Shown here one piece after another: positions 11,592 to 23,281 of a stretch of DNA of 64,000 nt. Location: positions 49,837,007 to 49,901,006 of the forward strand of contig NC_085875.1 in the NCBI RefSeq assembly GCF_034702125.1, written 5' to 3'. How positions within the stretch are numbered: the stretch's first letter is position 1; each line of letters begins with the position of its first letter. Under the pieces are notes generated by a model. That model was not told the origin of the DNA. It made no database searches and saw nothing but the letters and a program-made list of their open reading frames with translations. The DNA comes from Engraulis encrasicolus (taxonomy: Eukaryota > Chordata > Actinopteri > Clupeiformes > Engraulidae). The translations under genes and the position numbers were made by a program.

Positions 11592-12137
11592 TTACCGATG
11601 CATGGCCCCGGACGAGTGCTTGCCACAAAACCGCTGCCAGCTGAAAGTTTGAGTTTTGCGCTAAAAGCACTGCTATATTGTGACCGTGTGCGCTGGATCG
11701 GAAAATCTAAGCCGGGCCAAGCAGTTACCAATTGAGCATAGTCTTGACGGAGCTCCCACTGTCTCACGGTGTGGCTCACTGCTCAGACCATCGGGCAGAT
11801 GAGTGAGATTTTGGGGTAAAATTTTAAATGTTATGCCGCGACGTTGGGGGAGCGTAAAACCCTCTGGTCCACACTTGGGCAATGTGGATTAAGTAGCTCG
11901 CCCATGCCTTATTGTTCCTTTCGCTAGCCCCGGTTGAGCGTTTCCTTCTTTTAAAAATCCGTAGCGGAACAGATTTCTTCCCCCGAGCCCACGGTGCGGC
12001 TCTCCGTCGAAGCCATTAGGCGTAGAGTGGGCACGGGGTAAAGCTCTTTAACACCAGCCGTAGCGTTTGGGGGAACGCTATAAACCTCTCTGCCTACGCG
12101 TGGGGAACGCAGGTCAGTATTGCCCATCTTCCTTATC

Positions 12138-14552
12138 ATGAAAAGTCACAAAACCGAAACTCATGTTGCATTACACGATGCGCAACTAAAAAAGGTGTAT
12201 AGTCCCAGCGTATTGCCTGGCACTGAGGATGGTCTGGTAACGGGCGAAGTTAAGAACCAAGACGTCCGCCCCGGCGTTTCTGGTGCTCGAGCTACGGGGA
12301 CGAACCGCGGCATACCTCCTGGTGCCAGCGGGGGCAAAGCTACAGGAGGACCAGCCGAGCCCGACTCGGCAGACGAGTTTCAGCCGCCCAAGGCTACTCT
12401 AAAAAGCGGTTTGAAATCCTTGTCCAGCTCAAGGAAGCGAAAGGCAGCGGAGAGAGAAGGAGACGATGCAGCCCCAAGCACGTCTACTGCTGCCCAACGC
12501 AGGGGTGTCCCGGCTGCCCCTCCCGGCGCCGGTGTACAGTCTCGGTCGGGGGGCTCTGCTGAGCAAGACTCGGCAGATGAGTTCAAAGTTGTGTGTCCCT
12601 CTAAACAGAAGAAGAAAAGAAAGAGTATAAGTCCTAATACTCTGACTAAATGGCTTTCTGGGAAAGATGATGGCTCTTCTGGTGAAGATGGTGGAGTCAA
12701 ACCAGTTGAGGACCCATCACCCCGGCATTTCACACCTGACCAACCTACATTAGAGGAGACAGCTACGGCGGGAGGTGCACCCGACCTGGCAGGGCGATTA
12801 CCACAACTGTTAGCCGCGGCGGGGGGCTCACCCAACCCGGCAGACCCATTGCCTCCTCAGGCTATTCCGGCTGGAGTACAACCAACACCACAGCAGGCTC
12901 CAGTGAATGCAAGGGGTGTAGATGCTAGGCCACCGATGGTTGCCACCCCAACCAGGCCTAGAGAACACACTTTACCCAGGCGGAGGTCGGGTGGTAAACC
13001 TCCCAAGCCTGTTAGATTTTTCTTTCCGTTTAGGGACAAACTGAAGTGCCCTGAGTGTGTAACAAAAGTCCCCTCACTGGCAAGCGCCAGGTACCACGTA
13101 GATCACGATCATCCTGGCAGGGCTTTCTCTGGCAAATGCAGAAGGTGCGGTTTTGAGAGTGGATCTGTACGAGACTGCAGAGAGCATGTAAGCGTTTGCA
13201 GAGAGCCGGACAGGAGAATAAAGCTCGAGCCATGACTGGGCCAAGCACTGGTTCTGGCCTGCCAGCGGGGGACTCATCGGAGGGACAAACACCAGGTCCT
13301 TCTACAGAAACGCACACTATGCCCAAACCTAGGCCGAGATGGAACAAGTTTGACTCGGATGTTGTGTGGAACGTCCTAGCGAGCGAAGGGATGACTGAGA
13401 CACATATCATACCACAGAACTGATTAAAAACTGTTGTTGATGTTTGTTGCTCAGGAAAGTTCATTGATTATGAAAGGTCATAATCATACATATTGCAGTA
13501 TTTGAAGAATTATGATGCATTATTTTAGTGATATTAGGGCAAGGAGTCAATATTTAGACATAACAACAAAATTGCTGGGAACTGTATTACTGATGCTTTA
13601 CCCAGCAACTGTTGCTAGGCAACATTGGATTTTGAGTGGCTCCACCCCTGATATTCTGTGATATTTGGGCAAGGAATTAATATTTATACATCATAACACC
13701 ACAGAATTGCTGGGAACTGTATTACTGATGCTGGTTGCTAAAGAAGATGCTTTACCTAGCAACGGTTGCTAGGCAACATTACATTCTGAGTGGCTTCACC
13801 CCTGATATTAAGTAATATTAGGGCAAGGAGTTAATATTTAGACATCATAAAATCACAAAATTGCTGGGAACTGTACTACTGATGCTGGTTGCTAAGGAAT
13901 ATGCTTTACCTCGCAACGGTTGCTAGGCAGCATTAAATTCTGAGTGGGTCCACCCCTGATATTAACTAATATTAGGGCAAGGAGTCAATATTTAGACATC
14001 ATAACACCACAAAATTGCTGGGAACTGTATTTCTGATGCTGGTTGCTAAGGAAGATGCTTCACCTAGCAACCGTTGCTAGGCAACGCTGAATTCTGAGTG
14101 GCTCCACCCCTGAAATTAATAAGCATGTCCTAATGAACATTTGTGCCAAGTTTCACGCTTTTATCACCTTCCGAGCGATTCTCCCATTATATTGCACCCA
14201 TTGCCTAGACTAGAGGGGTCACTCCAGAGCTTACAGATAAATCTCCCCCACAAAACCACTGGTCAGATCAAACGCAAACGGAGTGCAGTTTGGCGCCTCA
14301 TGGCTGGCCGCAGAGCAGATGATACCGGGTTACCAAAAGACGCTATCATAAACACCCTGTCCATGCCCTCTCAAAACACAACTGCTTGGCGCCCCTTCAC
14401 GAAAGACAAGGTCGGTAAAGTTCTTATGGAAGAACTAAGGGAGTTGGTGGACGCCCAAGAGGACAGGGGTGACTTTCTGACAGAGGCGATGCGGGTCTTG
14501 TTGAAAAAGGGAATAAAGATGGAAGAGAGAACAGAGATCATTGAAAAAGTGA
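12138..14552 (+). pseudogene. R2-like polyprotein N-terminal half, copy 2
   Basis: Probable start ATG at 12138. The frame runs to about 13215 and includes the segment deleted from copy 1 (PAEPDSADEFQPPKATLKSG), the basic region (SSSRKRKAAERE) and both zinc fingers (CPEC..H and CRRC..HVSVC). One A is missing in the run at about 13218 (AATAAAGCTC versus AATAAAAGCTC), which shifts the frame. The Myb-like domain then continues in another frame to 13399. After the insertion it resumes at 14213 (LQSLQINLPHKT..KRKRSAVWRLM). Homology ends near 14552, before the RT. It is non-functional but useful for rebuilding the family's N-terminus. Confidence 0.8.
13400..14212. mobile_element. Insertion carrying a 154-bp tandem repeat with X-box motifs
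   Basis: Splits the Myb-like domain of copy 2. Flanking GACTGAG (left) and GACTAGAG (right) could be an imperfect target duplication. Inside are four tandem units. The palindrome GTTGCTAGGCAAC recurs at 13611, 13765, 13919 (one change) and 14073, exactly 154 bp apart. The ATTGCTGGGAACTGTA word recurs at 13571, 13706, 13860 and 14014; unit 1 lacks 19 bp. The palindrome fits the RFX X-box pattern. The element family is unknown and it has no coding capacity. Confidence 0.75.
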
Positions 14553-15110
14553 AGCGACTACACACGGTAGTCGCAATCCCTCCGGGTTTTTATGTCAGTT
14601 TCGTCCACTTCTGATGCTATTAGCCATTCCCGTAATATGGCTGGTTTAGACAGTGGCAGTCGGTGAAAACGGTTGGGGTTCCAGCTTTTCATTTTACGGC
14701 CGCAGCCGGTGTAAGAACCGCGGACCATGTTTAGCCTACCTAGCCACCTGATTGAGTAGCCTGCATCCGGGTCAGACTAGAGAGTTGCAACAGTGAGACA
14801 CCTCTGAAAACACTGGCCAGTGAAAGACTGTGTGGTCCGATTATCTTCTCTGTGCCTCGGTTTGATTGACGAGAGCTTTGTGATGAAGTGTGTATCGTTT
14901 TTTAGGTTGTTTATAGCGGGGAAACATCAGAAAATAATATTTACAAATTGGCCCCGCCATGCTGCATTGGCTGCGTTTTTCGCCAAAAAGCTTAAAATAA
15001 GCTAACTCCATAACGGCGCGGCATTTACCGGAATGGCTCATCATTAGATACATTTTGGGGCATGGGAAATAGATTGTGAAACTTTCATTTTACGCCGGAA
15101 CTATCCTTTA
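14553..15110. other. Unassigned segment beginning with a hairpin
   Basis: Right at the breakpoint is a perfect 8-bp stem: GCGACTAC at 14554-14561, loop ACACG, GTAGTCGC at 14567-14574. The rest has no recognisable gene. It ends near a CATTTTACGCCGGAACTATCCTTTA phrase, related to CATTTTACGGCCG at about 14688, so it is probably another degraded element. Confidence 0.4.
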
Positions 15111-15250
15111 ACATGCTCTTGAGTAGGAAATAAACTGAGCGTTTATTGCTGATATATCAACGGCAGCTCGCATTTATGAGTCACAGGACAGACTATTGAC
15201 TTTTTAGAGATTAACAGAAAACATTTTTGGAGGAATTTGTTGGTGGTGAG

Positions 15251-15380
15251 CAGTGTTGCCAGATTGGACGGTTTCCCGCCCGTTGGTTTCTGCGGGAAGG
15301 AACGGTCTTGGGCGGGTGTGTAACAATTGGGCTGTTTTCAGATGAGTTGGGCATTTTTTTTTTTTTTAAATCCCTCTGTA
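15251..15380. mobile_element. hAT-type left end, truncated
   Basis: CAGTGTTGCCAGATTGG starts at 15251 and resembles the inverted ends of small hAT elements. No matching right end with its own target duplication follows. It is cut off before the next element. Confidence 0.5.
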
Positions 15381-15388
15381 GCGTAGGC

Positions 15389-15612
15389 CAGGGTTGCCAG
15401 ATGAGACTGGCGATTTCCAGCCCAAAACATGCTCAAAACCCGGCTGAAGACACTAAATCCCACCTAATTCCAACCAAATTCACTTGATTTTTATGACCAT
15501 AAATTTGCAGAAAAACCTGCCCAAATGCCCTTTTCTTTACCATTTTTTTACCCACAGACAGCCATCCCTAGGAGCCCATTTGGCAGGAAAACCGCCCAAT
15601 CTGGCAACACTG
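15389..15612. mobile_element. Non-autonomous hAT element, 224 bp
   Basis: Begins CAGGGTTGCCAGAT and ends ATCTGGCAACACTG, imperfect inverted ends. It is flanked by an exact 8-bp direct repeat GCGTAGGC at 15381-15388 and 15613-15620, the target duplication size of hAT. No coding capacity. Confidence 0.85.
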
Positions 15613-15726
15613 GCGTAGGCTACCCCTTCTGTGCCCCCTCCAATGTTCAGACAACACATTTAGCCTTGGCTACATCACCCATAGAATATAGGCTACTATT
15701 CTACTCCAGCTCAAATCCCTATCTTA

Positions 15727-16400
15727 GACCGGGCCGAGCCGGGACATAATCGCAACGTTTTCCTGTCAAGGTTTTCTCAATGGATTCTTGTACTTTGGAC
15801 CATACCGATCAAAATAAGCTTTTGCGCCGTCAAAAAAGTTGTCCGGAATCCAAGATGGCCGCCAGAAATTAAATATGGCCACCAGAATGCCTAAAACCAG
15901 TCCTATGTTGGAGGAAATTGTTCAAAGATCACTTTCTTTGGCCTAAGTTGGAGATTTATGGTGACTGAAATAATATTCTGTGGCTTAGAGATCATTATCT
16001 CATTGTGCAAATCCAAGATGGCTGCCAAAAGAGGTCCCCTATACTAAAAACTGTCATATCTCCTGATTGAAAAGGGCTACAACCATAATCATGGTCTGTG
16101 AATCCATTTCTGCATGTATTTTGTGAATCTGACCATTTGTTCAATTTTGCAAATCCAAGATGGCCGCCAAATGTGTTCCCCTCAACCACAAACTGTCTTA
16201 TGTTCTGATCTAGAAGGGCCACAACTATAATTCTGGTGCTTATTCATGTTTCCAATGTCTATAAATGTATTTATGCAGGTGGGCTGCAAATTGAATCATT
16301 AAGTCTGTTAGAAAATCCAAAATGGCCGACAATTCCAGTACCTCTGCTGTGGCGAAACAGTCAAAGACTTGACACAGTATGACATTTCATTTGTAGTCTA
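15727..16400 (+). repeat. Left inverted arm with about 162-bp subrepeats
   Basis: CAAGATGGCCGCC-like cores at about 15851, 16014, 16156 and 16318 (steps 163, 142, 162). The cores match the YY1 pattern AAGATGGCGGC loosely. Between the cores, words such as CATGTTTCCA and GTGAATCCATTTCTGCATGT repeat. Confidence 0.75.
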
Positions 16401-16914
16401 GAAACATAGATGCATTTTACAAATATTCTGTTGCTATCCAATTATTAACCAGCATACTCTGGTCTACTCATAGGTTTCCATGGTCTATGAATCCGTTTAT
16501 AGCAGCATTTTGGATTGGATTCAGACTTGATAAACAGCAATTATGAAATTTTATTTGTAGGCTAGGGATATAGATGAATGAATTCAGAGGCAATTTATGA
16601 ATATTCTGTGAAATCATTTGGCATGACTGTGTATTTTGTGGCATAACAAATCATAACAAATTATGCTGCCTCCGCTGTGGGGAAACTGTCAAGACTTGTT
16701 ACACAGCAATTTTGGTTTGATTTGATTTGTAATCTATAGGGTACAGATGAATGATTACATTGTATATGTCACACTTGTTGTTTTTTCTTTGAAGGTTTGG
16801 AGCCAAAGTCTCTAAATTTCAGTTATGCTCAAAATAGCACTGTCTTTGGAAACTCAAAAATGTTCTGTACAAGAATATATTTTTGATAACTGAACTTTGC
16901 TGTGCATCCTAAAT

Positions 16915-17412
16915 TAATATTTTACTGCACAACCATGGTTTCTGAAAACAGCTTTGCATATATGGTGCATGGAGTCAACCAAAGTCTAACAACAGTCAAC
17001 AGGTACTGCAGCCCAGGTACTAGATTCCAGAATCCCTCCACATTTCTTGGTTTTGCCATATGAACAGCTGTGAACAGTTTTCTATGAGATTTAGGTCCGG
17101 GAAATGTGCTGCCCCTCAGTTGGATGCTGTTTGTCTGGAACCATGATTTTGGTCGCTTGCTGGTGTATTTAGGGTCATTGTCTTGTTGGGCATCCACTTC
17201 AAAGGCCTTTCCTCATTAGTATAAGGAAACATTACTTCTTCCAGTATCCTGTTGTACTCAAACTGATCCATGATCCTGGTATGCGGTACACAGGACCAAC
17301 ATAGAACAAAAAACATCCCCATCATGATACTTGCACCATTATTAGATAAGATTAGATTGTTCTTTTGAGGTCTAAGGGTCATAGACAGTTTGTCGGACAT
17401 CCTGCAAATCAT
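16915..17412 (-). pseudogene. Tc1-like transposase remnant
   Basis: Reading the minus strand gives typical Tc1 phrases in several frames. First comes MDQFEYNRILEEVMFPY (spacer before the catalytic core), then QQDNDPKYTSK (second catalytic Asp region), then a PDLNLIEN motif (third acidic residue) near 17060-17090. Last is LTPCTIYAKLFSETMV, like the C-terminal VDSM..CEAV region. Frameshifts separate the blocks, so it is dead. The N-terminal helix-turn-helix part is not visible. It lies inside the left part of the 16.5-kb structure. Confidence 0.75.
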
Positions 17413-18022
17413 AGTACACAGTGAAGACAGTTAAGCATGATTGTGCATGCATCATGACAGGGGGATTTTTTCACTCTGTGGTGTTGGTCCTATTTACCAC
17501 ATGCCAGGGATCATGGATCAGTTTGAGTACATCTAGACCAGCACCATGTACAAGAGCAAGTGCAAGGACAAGCACACTCTCTGTGTCTGTCACTGGTCCT
17601 TTTCCATCAGTTTTTTATTCTTTAATTTATTGTTTATTATTTCAGTTGTGCAAAATAAACTGTCATCAGGAGCTTGAGCAAAAATGAGCCTCATCAACTG
17701 GTGGAACTCTTGAGCCAGGTCCAGTCATAGCTTCTGTGCCTGTGTGGATTTCCTATAGGCCTACCACTTCAAACAATTTCCATCAACTATGAATTGAAAC
17801 AACCTTCCTCTTGCCGAATAAAACCGCCGTTACAACACTAGCTGTTTTTCCGTCATGTGTCGCACAATCTTCTCGATGCGTATCATATTATGCAATCATC
17901 TTTTTTAATGGAAAATGCATGTCTCTTTCTCTTGCACAGTCTCTCTCTCTGTCTTACTGTACCTACAGAATGGACATCCAGGGTTCAAATATTAAAGCCC
18001 CCATCACATACTCTATTTGCTC

Positions 18023-21000
18023 CAAGGGAGTAACTTTGACTTTGATATTGGTGGGGACACAAAATTGGTGGGGGTTCGGGGGTTTCTCCTCCGAGAAAAT
18101 TTTGAAAATACAGTTGTTAAAAGTACAATTTTAACGCAATATGTGAATGTATTAGCCTATGAATTAATGTAGCTCAATGGTTTTAGAGGGGGATGATTTT
18201 TTACCATTTTCATTGTGTCTGTGTGTGTGTGTGGGGGGGGTGCTGATTACCAATCATAAGTTCATGGCACACAGATGTTATATCAATGAGCAGATGATAT
18301 GTCAATGAGCTTTCCTTAGGAAGTTGGTCTTTCAATCACACGGTTGCAGGCTTAAATCCCACCCTTAGGCTACCTCTGTTTACACCTCCATCCATGACTG
18401 GAGTGAAATTGACCAAAGCAGCTAGTTCTGATACAACATTGCTCCAGAGACTGTTACCAATAACATATAAGTAGCTTTGGGTTCAAATGTCAGCAAAGTG
18501 GTATTGCCTAACATGAAAATGATCACCAGTTCTGCCAATAGGCCTAGCCTACTCACTTTATTGACATTTAGGCCTATTTTAACAGCAACAAAAATGACAC
18601 TGACATTTGCAAACCTTTTCTTGAAATAAGCTTGCATGTTTTTATAACCCTCCTGTTATCCTTGGGGTCTATTTGACCCCATTCAATGTTTAACACCTGA
18701 AAAATACATGAAGTACATAATTCTTCTGCCTCATCTTTGATGACTTTTCCTAAATAGATGGGATAAATGTGAAAAAAGTGAAATTTCCACAAAAATGTTT
18801 TTCCTAAGTGCTGTACACATTTTGGTTACACCCGTGTTCCTTGGGGTCAATTTGACCCCAATGCTTTCAAGTGTATAAAACATAAATGGAACATCCATAT
18901 TTTGCAAATAAATGTTAAAATCTGTTTAGATAGTGTGAAATACATGAAAATAAGCTATTCAGCCATGTTTCTTCGGAACATTTTGCTTTTGTTTGGGCCC
19001 TGATAAATAAAATACTAATGATATGGGGGAGGCCTAGAACTTATTCACGGCAACATTTTGGACAGTGGTGGTTACTACAGCATTGACATTTTGACAAAAT
19101 CCACCAACTGAACCTTGTGGTGCCTATAGCACCATCATGGCATCCCCCACACTCTCACACTCTCCCCCCCAACCCTGTACCCTGGGAGCTAGCCTACTTT
19201 TGCACCCTCCCACTACATACACACTAGCAAAAGATGGGTCACATATAGTCAGAATTGCTGTGCATGCTGTTCTGTGCCCTTACATAATTATAAGCGATTG
19301 TATATTTGAAGAGAAGCTTTATGATTGTAATCCAAAGACTGAAATGGACTGTTCTGATGGTGACAAGCCGTTATACTTCTTTAGATGGATGCGATCTCAA
19401 GGTTGATTACTATGTTGAGAGATATAATGGTGCAGGTCTTCTCATCTATTCAGTATGTTGTTCCAAATTGACGTAGTTCTCTGCAGCATTGGTTATAAAC
19501 GGGTGCTGACATAGAGAAGGCAGGACCTTCCAGGAACAGCAACCGCTGTAACTTTTGTGAAGGACATACACATTGACGTCCATACCAAGTTCTCCAGTGG
19601 GCATAAATAGTGAATAGAAGTAAACATAGAATACAAGTTGCTAGCCCTGTTCCTTCAAACCTTACCCCACTACCATGAACATGTAATGTGTCTACAAGGA
19701 GCACATGCAAACCTTTTCTTCCTCATATGCACACTAATTCAAGCGCAGAAATAATGATAACAATGATTTTCTATGATGTTCCCAAAACTCTTTTGGTTGG
19801 CAATGTATCCATGTTTTTACCTAACTATTACACTTGTGTTATGAATACACATTCAAACATTCAAAGAAAAAGAATGTTGGACTTGAAAAACCTTCTGAAT
19901 GTTTGGGAATATGTCTATTTATTTTAGGATGAAATTGACCCATATTGTAGTAGACAGATACTATCCTTGATAATCAAATTTGTTTTGTCTTTTCAAATGT
20001 TATAAGTAATAGAAATATATGTATAGGGAGTATATGGAGCCACTAGAATTTCAATAATATGTGTCCATCTGTTTAGACCATTTAGACCAATTAATGACAT
20101 TTTATTGCCATTTTCTCAAAATTTCGCCTAGTCATGTATTAGGTTTATTGGTGTGTGGGCTATGTGTGGGGGTGCTAGGATATATTTAAAGGACTTTTTA
20201 TGTCACCAACAGATCAATAATACATATCTGAGAGATAAATATGTGCCAAAGTGTTGTTTTCTACTGATTTTGTAGACATTTAAGTGATTGGGGTCAAATT
20301 GACCCCAAGGATCACAGATGTTTCAAAATTTGAGGGTAACAGGAGGGTTAAATAAAAAATAAATAAGACCGGGCCTAGAACATTTTTTTGGGTTCCGGTG
20401 CCGACTGACCCTTTTTATCCTCCAAAATTAGCGATGCTGTGTGGACTGTTGTATCCTACATACAAAACAACACATTCTCATAGGCTAACGCCCTATCTCT
20501 CGCTTTCTCCCTGCCTGTAGCTGCGTTTGCATCATAGCAGCCTACAGGCAACACACGTGCACGTGCAAGTGTCTTTGCGCAGCGCGTCTTGACAGAAATC
20601 CCAGCGATGTCACCACATAGTTGCGCACCAACTGTGTCACGTTAGGCGAATTTTAATGCTACAACATACCAGTTAGCTTTGTAGCCCTTCTACATGACCG
20701 AAATGCAATACAACACAATGATTAGGTGTAAGCCTATCTGCAATTTTTGAATGATGTTGGTTAGGCTACATAGGCCTACTCTTCGTGGAAGAAGGCTTCC
20801 ATTTCAGCCGCGTTGGATGTTCAGCGAGATCAGAACCAAGTCGCAGCAATTAGTCTAGGCTACTCAAGTAGTCCTACAGTTAAATAGCCTGTAAAACAAA
20901 GTCAGGTTAATTTAATATGAAATAAGGGAAATGTTTTGCCGAAGTGTAGCCTTCCTTTAGGAACTCTTTCATTTACCACATGCGTTAACAGAGGTTTGTC

Positions 21001-21670
21001 CGATGGATTTTTTTTAAAGGAAGACTGAAGATTCTGAAGCCTGCCCGTCCTTTCGAATGTAGTTTAAATAGGCTACACCCGTATCAGTAGATCAAGTGTG
21101 CATTTCAATTCGTTATTATCTGCGCTGCGCATATACCACATTTCTTCTTAAATAGGCCACTTTATCCTTCACCTTTCTCCGCCTCTCTCTGCTTGTCACG
21201 CAACTATTACGCATCTGCAGAGCTCCGGTCCCTGCACCCAAATAGTGAATTAGAAATTGCCGATGATGTCGGCACAACTGTTGGAATAGGCTAATTAAGA
21301 TTCAGAACCGTTTGTAGGCCTATACGTAGGACTAGGCTACTACATTTCACCACAATCTGATTTAATGGCAGGGCGAAGTTATCCCTCTATCGCCTTTCAT
21401 AAAAGTTTCTTAGGCCTATCATAAAAAGTTTTTTTTCATATCATATACTCAGGCGTCGCCACAAACTCCTCGCTTGAAACAAAAAGTAGGCAGGCCTATG
21501 TACCAGACATCTGACGTTTTGAAATGGTAGTTGTTAGACTAGGCCTACTCGTTACTGAAAAAAGTAGTGCGACTACAACGTTACCGGCAACACTGGTCGT
21601 GATTACACAGTGGGGGCTAAATATTGGTGGGGACGTGTCCCTACCGTCCCCACCATAAATTACGCCCATG
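18023..21670. mobile_element. hAT-type element interrupted by piggyBac
   Basis: Left end CAAGGGAGTAACTTTG and right end TTACGCCCATG are related inverted ends. An exact 8-bp direct repeat ATTTGCTC flanks them (18015-18022 and 21671-21678). GTGGGGAC blocks lie just inside each end. Without the inner piggyBac insertion the element is about 1.9 kb. I see no transposase, so it is probably non-autonomous. The stretch 20352-21600 has no recognisable gene but is rich in TAGGCCTA octamers. Confidence 0.75.
18648..20347. mobile_element. piggyBac-type element, 1.7 kb
   Basis: Starts CCCTCCTGTTATCC and ends GGTAACAGGAGGG, with TTAA on the right (20348-20351) and a mutated ATAA on the left (18644-18647). 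Both ends carry TTGGGGTCAATTTGACCCC palindromes. Such ends and TTAA targets are typical of fish piggyBac elements. Short open frames inside (19137-19406 plus, 19450-19710 minus) could not be matched to a transposase. Confidence 0.75.
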
Positions 21671-21846
21671 ATTTGCTCCAGTCAATTTAAAGTACCAGCT
21701 GATCCTAATTACATTACCCCTTCAGTCAGGTTGATGAGCTATTTAGTGACATAACCTTTGTCAGCAGCACAAGCAGGGTATTATGGCAGGATATTCTCAC
21801 TTTCTCAATCCAGATTGCCTGTCCCTGCTTACTCGGACCAGTATCG

Positions 21847-21847
<1 letters not shown>

Positions 21848-21921
<74 letters not shown>
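21848..21921. repeat. (CA)n microsatellite
   Basis: About 37 uninterrupted CA units. Confidence 0.98.
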
Positions 21922-21925
<4 letters not shown>

Positions 21926-23204
21926 CAACTCAATAAGTCCTTCCGAGCTTCTAGTGTGGCCAAGCGCTGCTGACTTCAAATTTGTGAGCCGGGTTTACCC
22001 ACCTATGTCCAAGTAGAAAATAAACATAATGCATTTTTACAGGTATAGTTTCTGAATTCATTCATTTATATCCATAGACTACAAATCAAATATCATACTT
22101 GCTACATAGCGTGCATATGGCCATTCCTCAAAGTTGAGGTGGTGGCGTTGTCTGCCATTTAGAATTTTCTTTCAGGAGTCGGATTAACAAAATACCTACA
22201 GAAATTGATTCAGGGACCATGAAAATATATTGAAAACGCACTAGAATTCCAAACAGTATTCGTAGAACAGGAGATATCCTACACTCTAAGAAAATTTCCC
22301 TGCAAAATAACGGCAGTTACTGGCAATTATATTTACCTGTAATTCTACTGTTATTTCACACCAAAACTCAAATACAGCTCATTGCTGTTTAATGTATCAC
22401 AGTATATAACATTTTTTCAGCAGCAATTGAACTGTTAAATAACAGTACTCTACAGAACGTTCACAGTATTAGTATTGTTAAACTAAAAGTGCTCTACAAT
22501 ATTTATGCAGTAGTATAAGTAAAATAACAGTACATTTCAGTTAAAAAGTTGAATTGTACTGTGTGATGACAGGCAAATACTGGGTCATAGTTGTATTCAT
22601 GAATATGGCCATGGCAACTTCCCACCCCACCCATCATTCTCCATAACTGTGGTACCCTGGCCATGTTACCACCCCACCCTCCCATCGTTCATCATGACTG
22701 GAGTGCCTTGAGCATGATACTATGGCGCTATGCTGTATAGAGAAAATGGTTTGCGGTTGTCCTTTGAAAGTGTGGGCATGAATAAAATTTCAGAGTATGC
22801 AGTGCTTTGTTACAATGATAGTGTGTAAGGTGAGCTTTTTAGATGCGTCCCAGCATCTCTATAAGAGGGTCTGTCTGTCCGTCCGTCCGCCTTCAATTGT
22901 GTCTGAAACGCATTCATTCAATTGTTCCTTCCTGTGGCCACAAGGCGGCAGACTTGCCATTTTGGACCGGAGCGAATGCGTGCAAGCATAGCCTTTCTAT
23001 ACTAAACCGGATGCTAACGTTGGCGAAAAGTAGCCTAGCCACAGGCTAACTGACAAACGTGAGGCCAACAACTCAGCCGATCGTGATGTACGCCACAAAT
23101 ACACCAATCGACCTCATATTTAGACACTACAATGTTGATTTCTGCCTTCGATTTTCATTAGTTAAGAAATCTAGCGTCGGATTAGCACATTATTAAGGTA
23201 GTAA

Positions 23205-23281
23205 ATCGAGTTGCCGCCATGTTTGTTTTCCAGAATCACCCGGGTAGAGAGCTCACGTGCAGCATTCTGGGTAATTGAGTT
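23205..23281. promoter_or_regulatory. Cluster of YY1-like, E-box and ZNF143-like motifs
   Basis: GCCGCCATGTTT (YY1-like) at about 23213-23224, CACGTG E-box at about 23254-23259, and GCATTCTGGGTAATTGAGT at 23262-23280. The last is 15/19 identical on the minus strand to the ACTACAATTCCCAGAATGC type site. The mix resembles vertebrate housekeeping promoters. No downstream gene is visible, so it may be a transposon promoter or chance. Confidence 0.3.

Larger units (their letters stand above)
11592..14552 (+). mobile_element. R2-superfamily non-LTR retrotransposon in 18S rDNA, copy 2 (broken)
   Basis: Starts at the same 18S position as copy 1 with the same first 22 bases. The leader (11592-12137) is only about 85% alike, with many small indels. 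The coding region is recognisable to 13399, is interrupted by an 813-bp insertion, and resumes at 14213-14552 before being replaced by unrelated sequence starting with a hairpin. No reverse transcriptase domain remains. It is a distinct, older or separately derived copy rather than a recent duplicate of copy 1. Confidence 0.85.

Noticed and set aside
13560..14130. CRISPR-like array
   Set aside because: Units are 154 bp tandem copies without unique spacers, in a eukaryotic genome.
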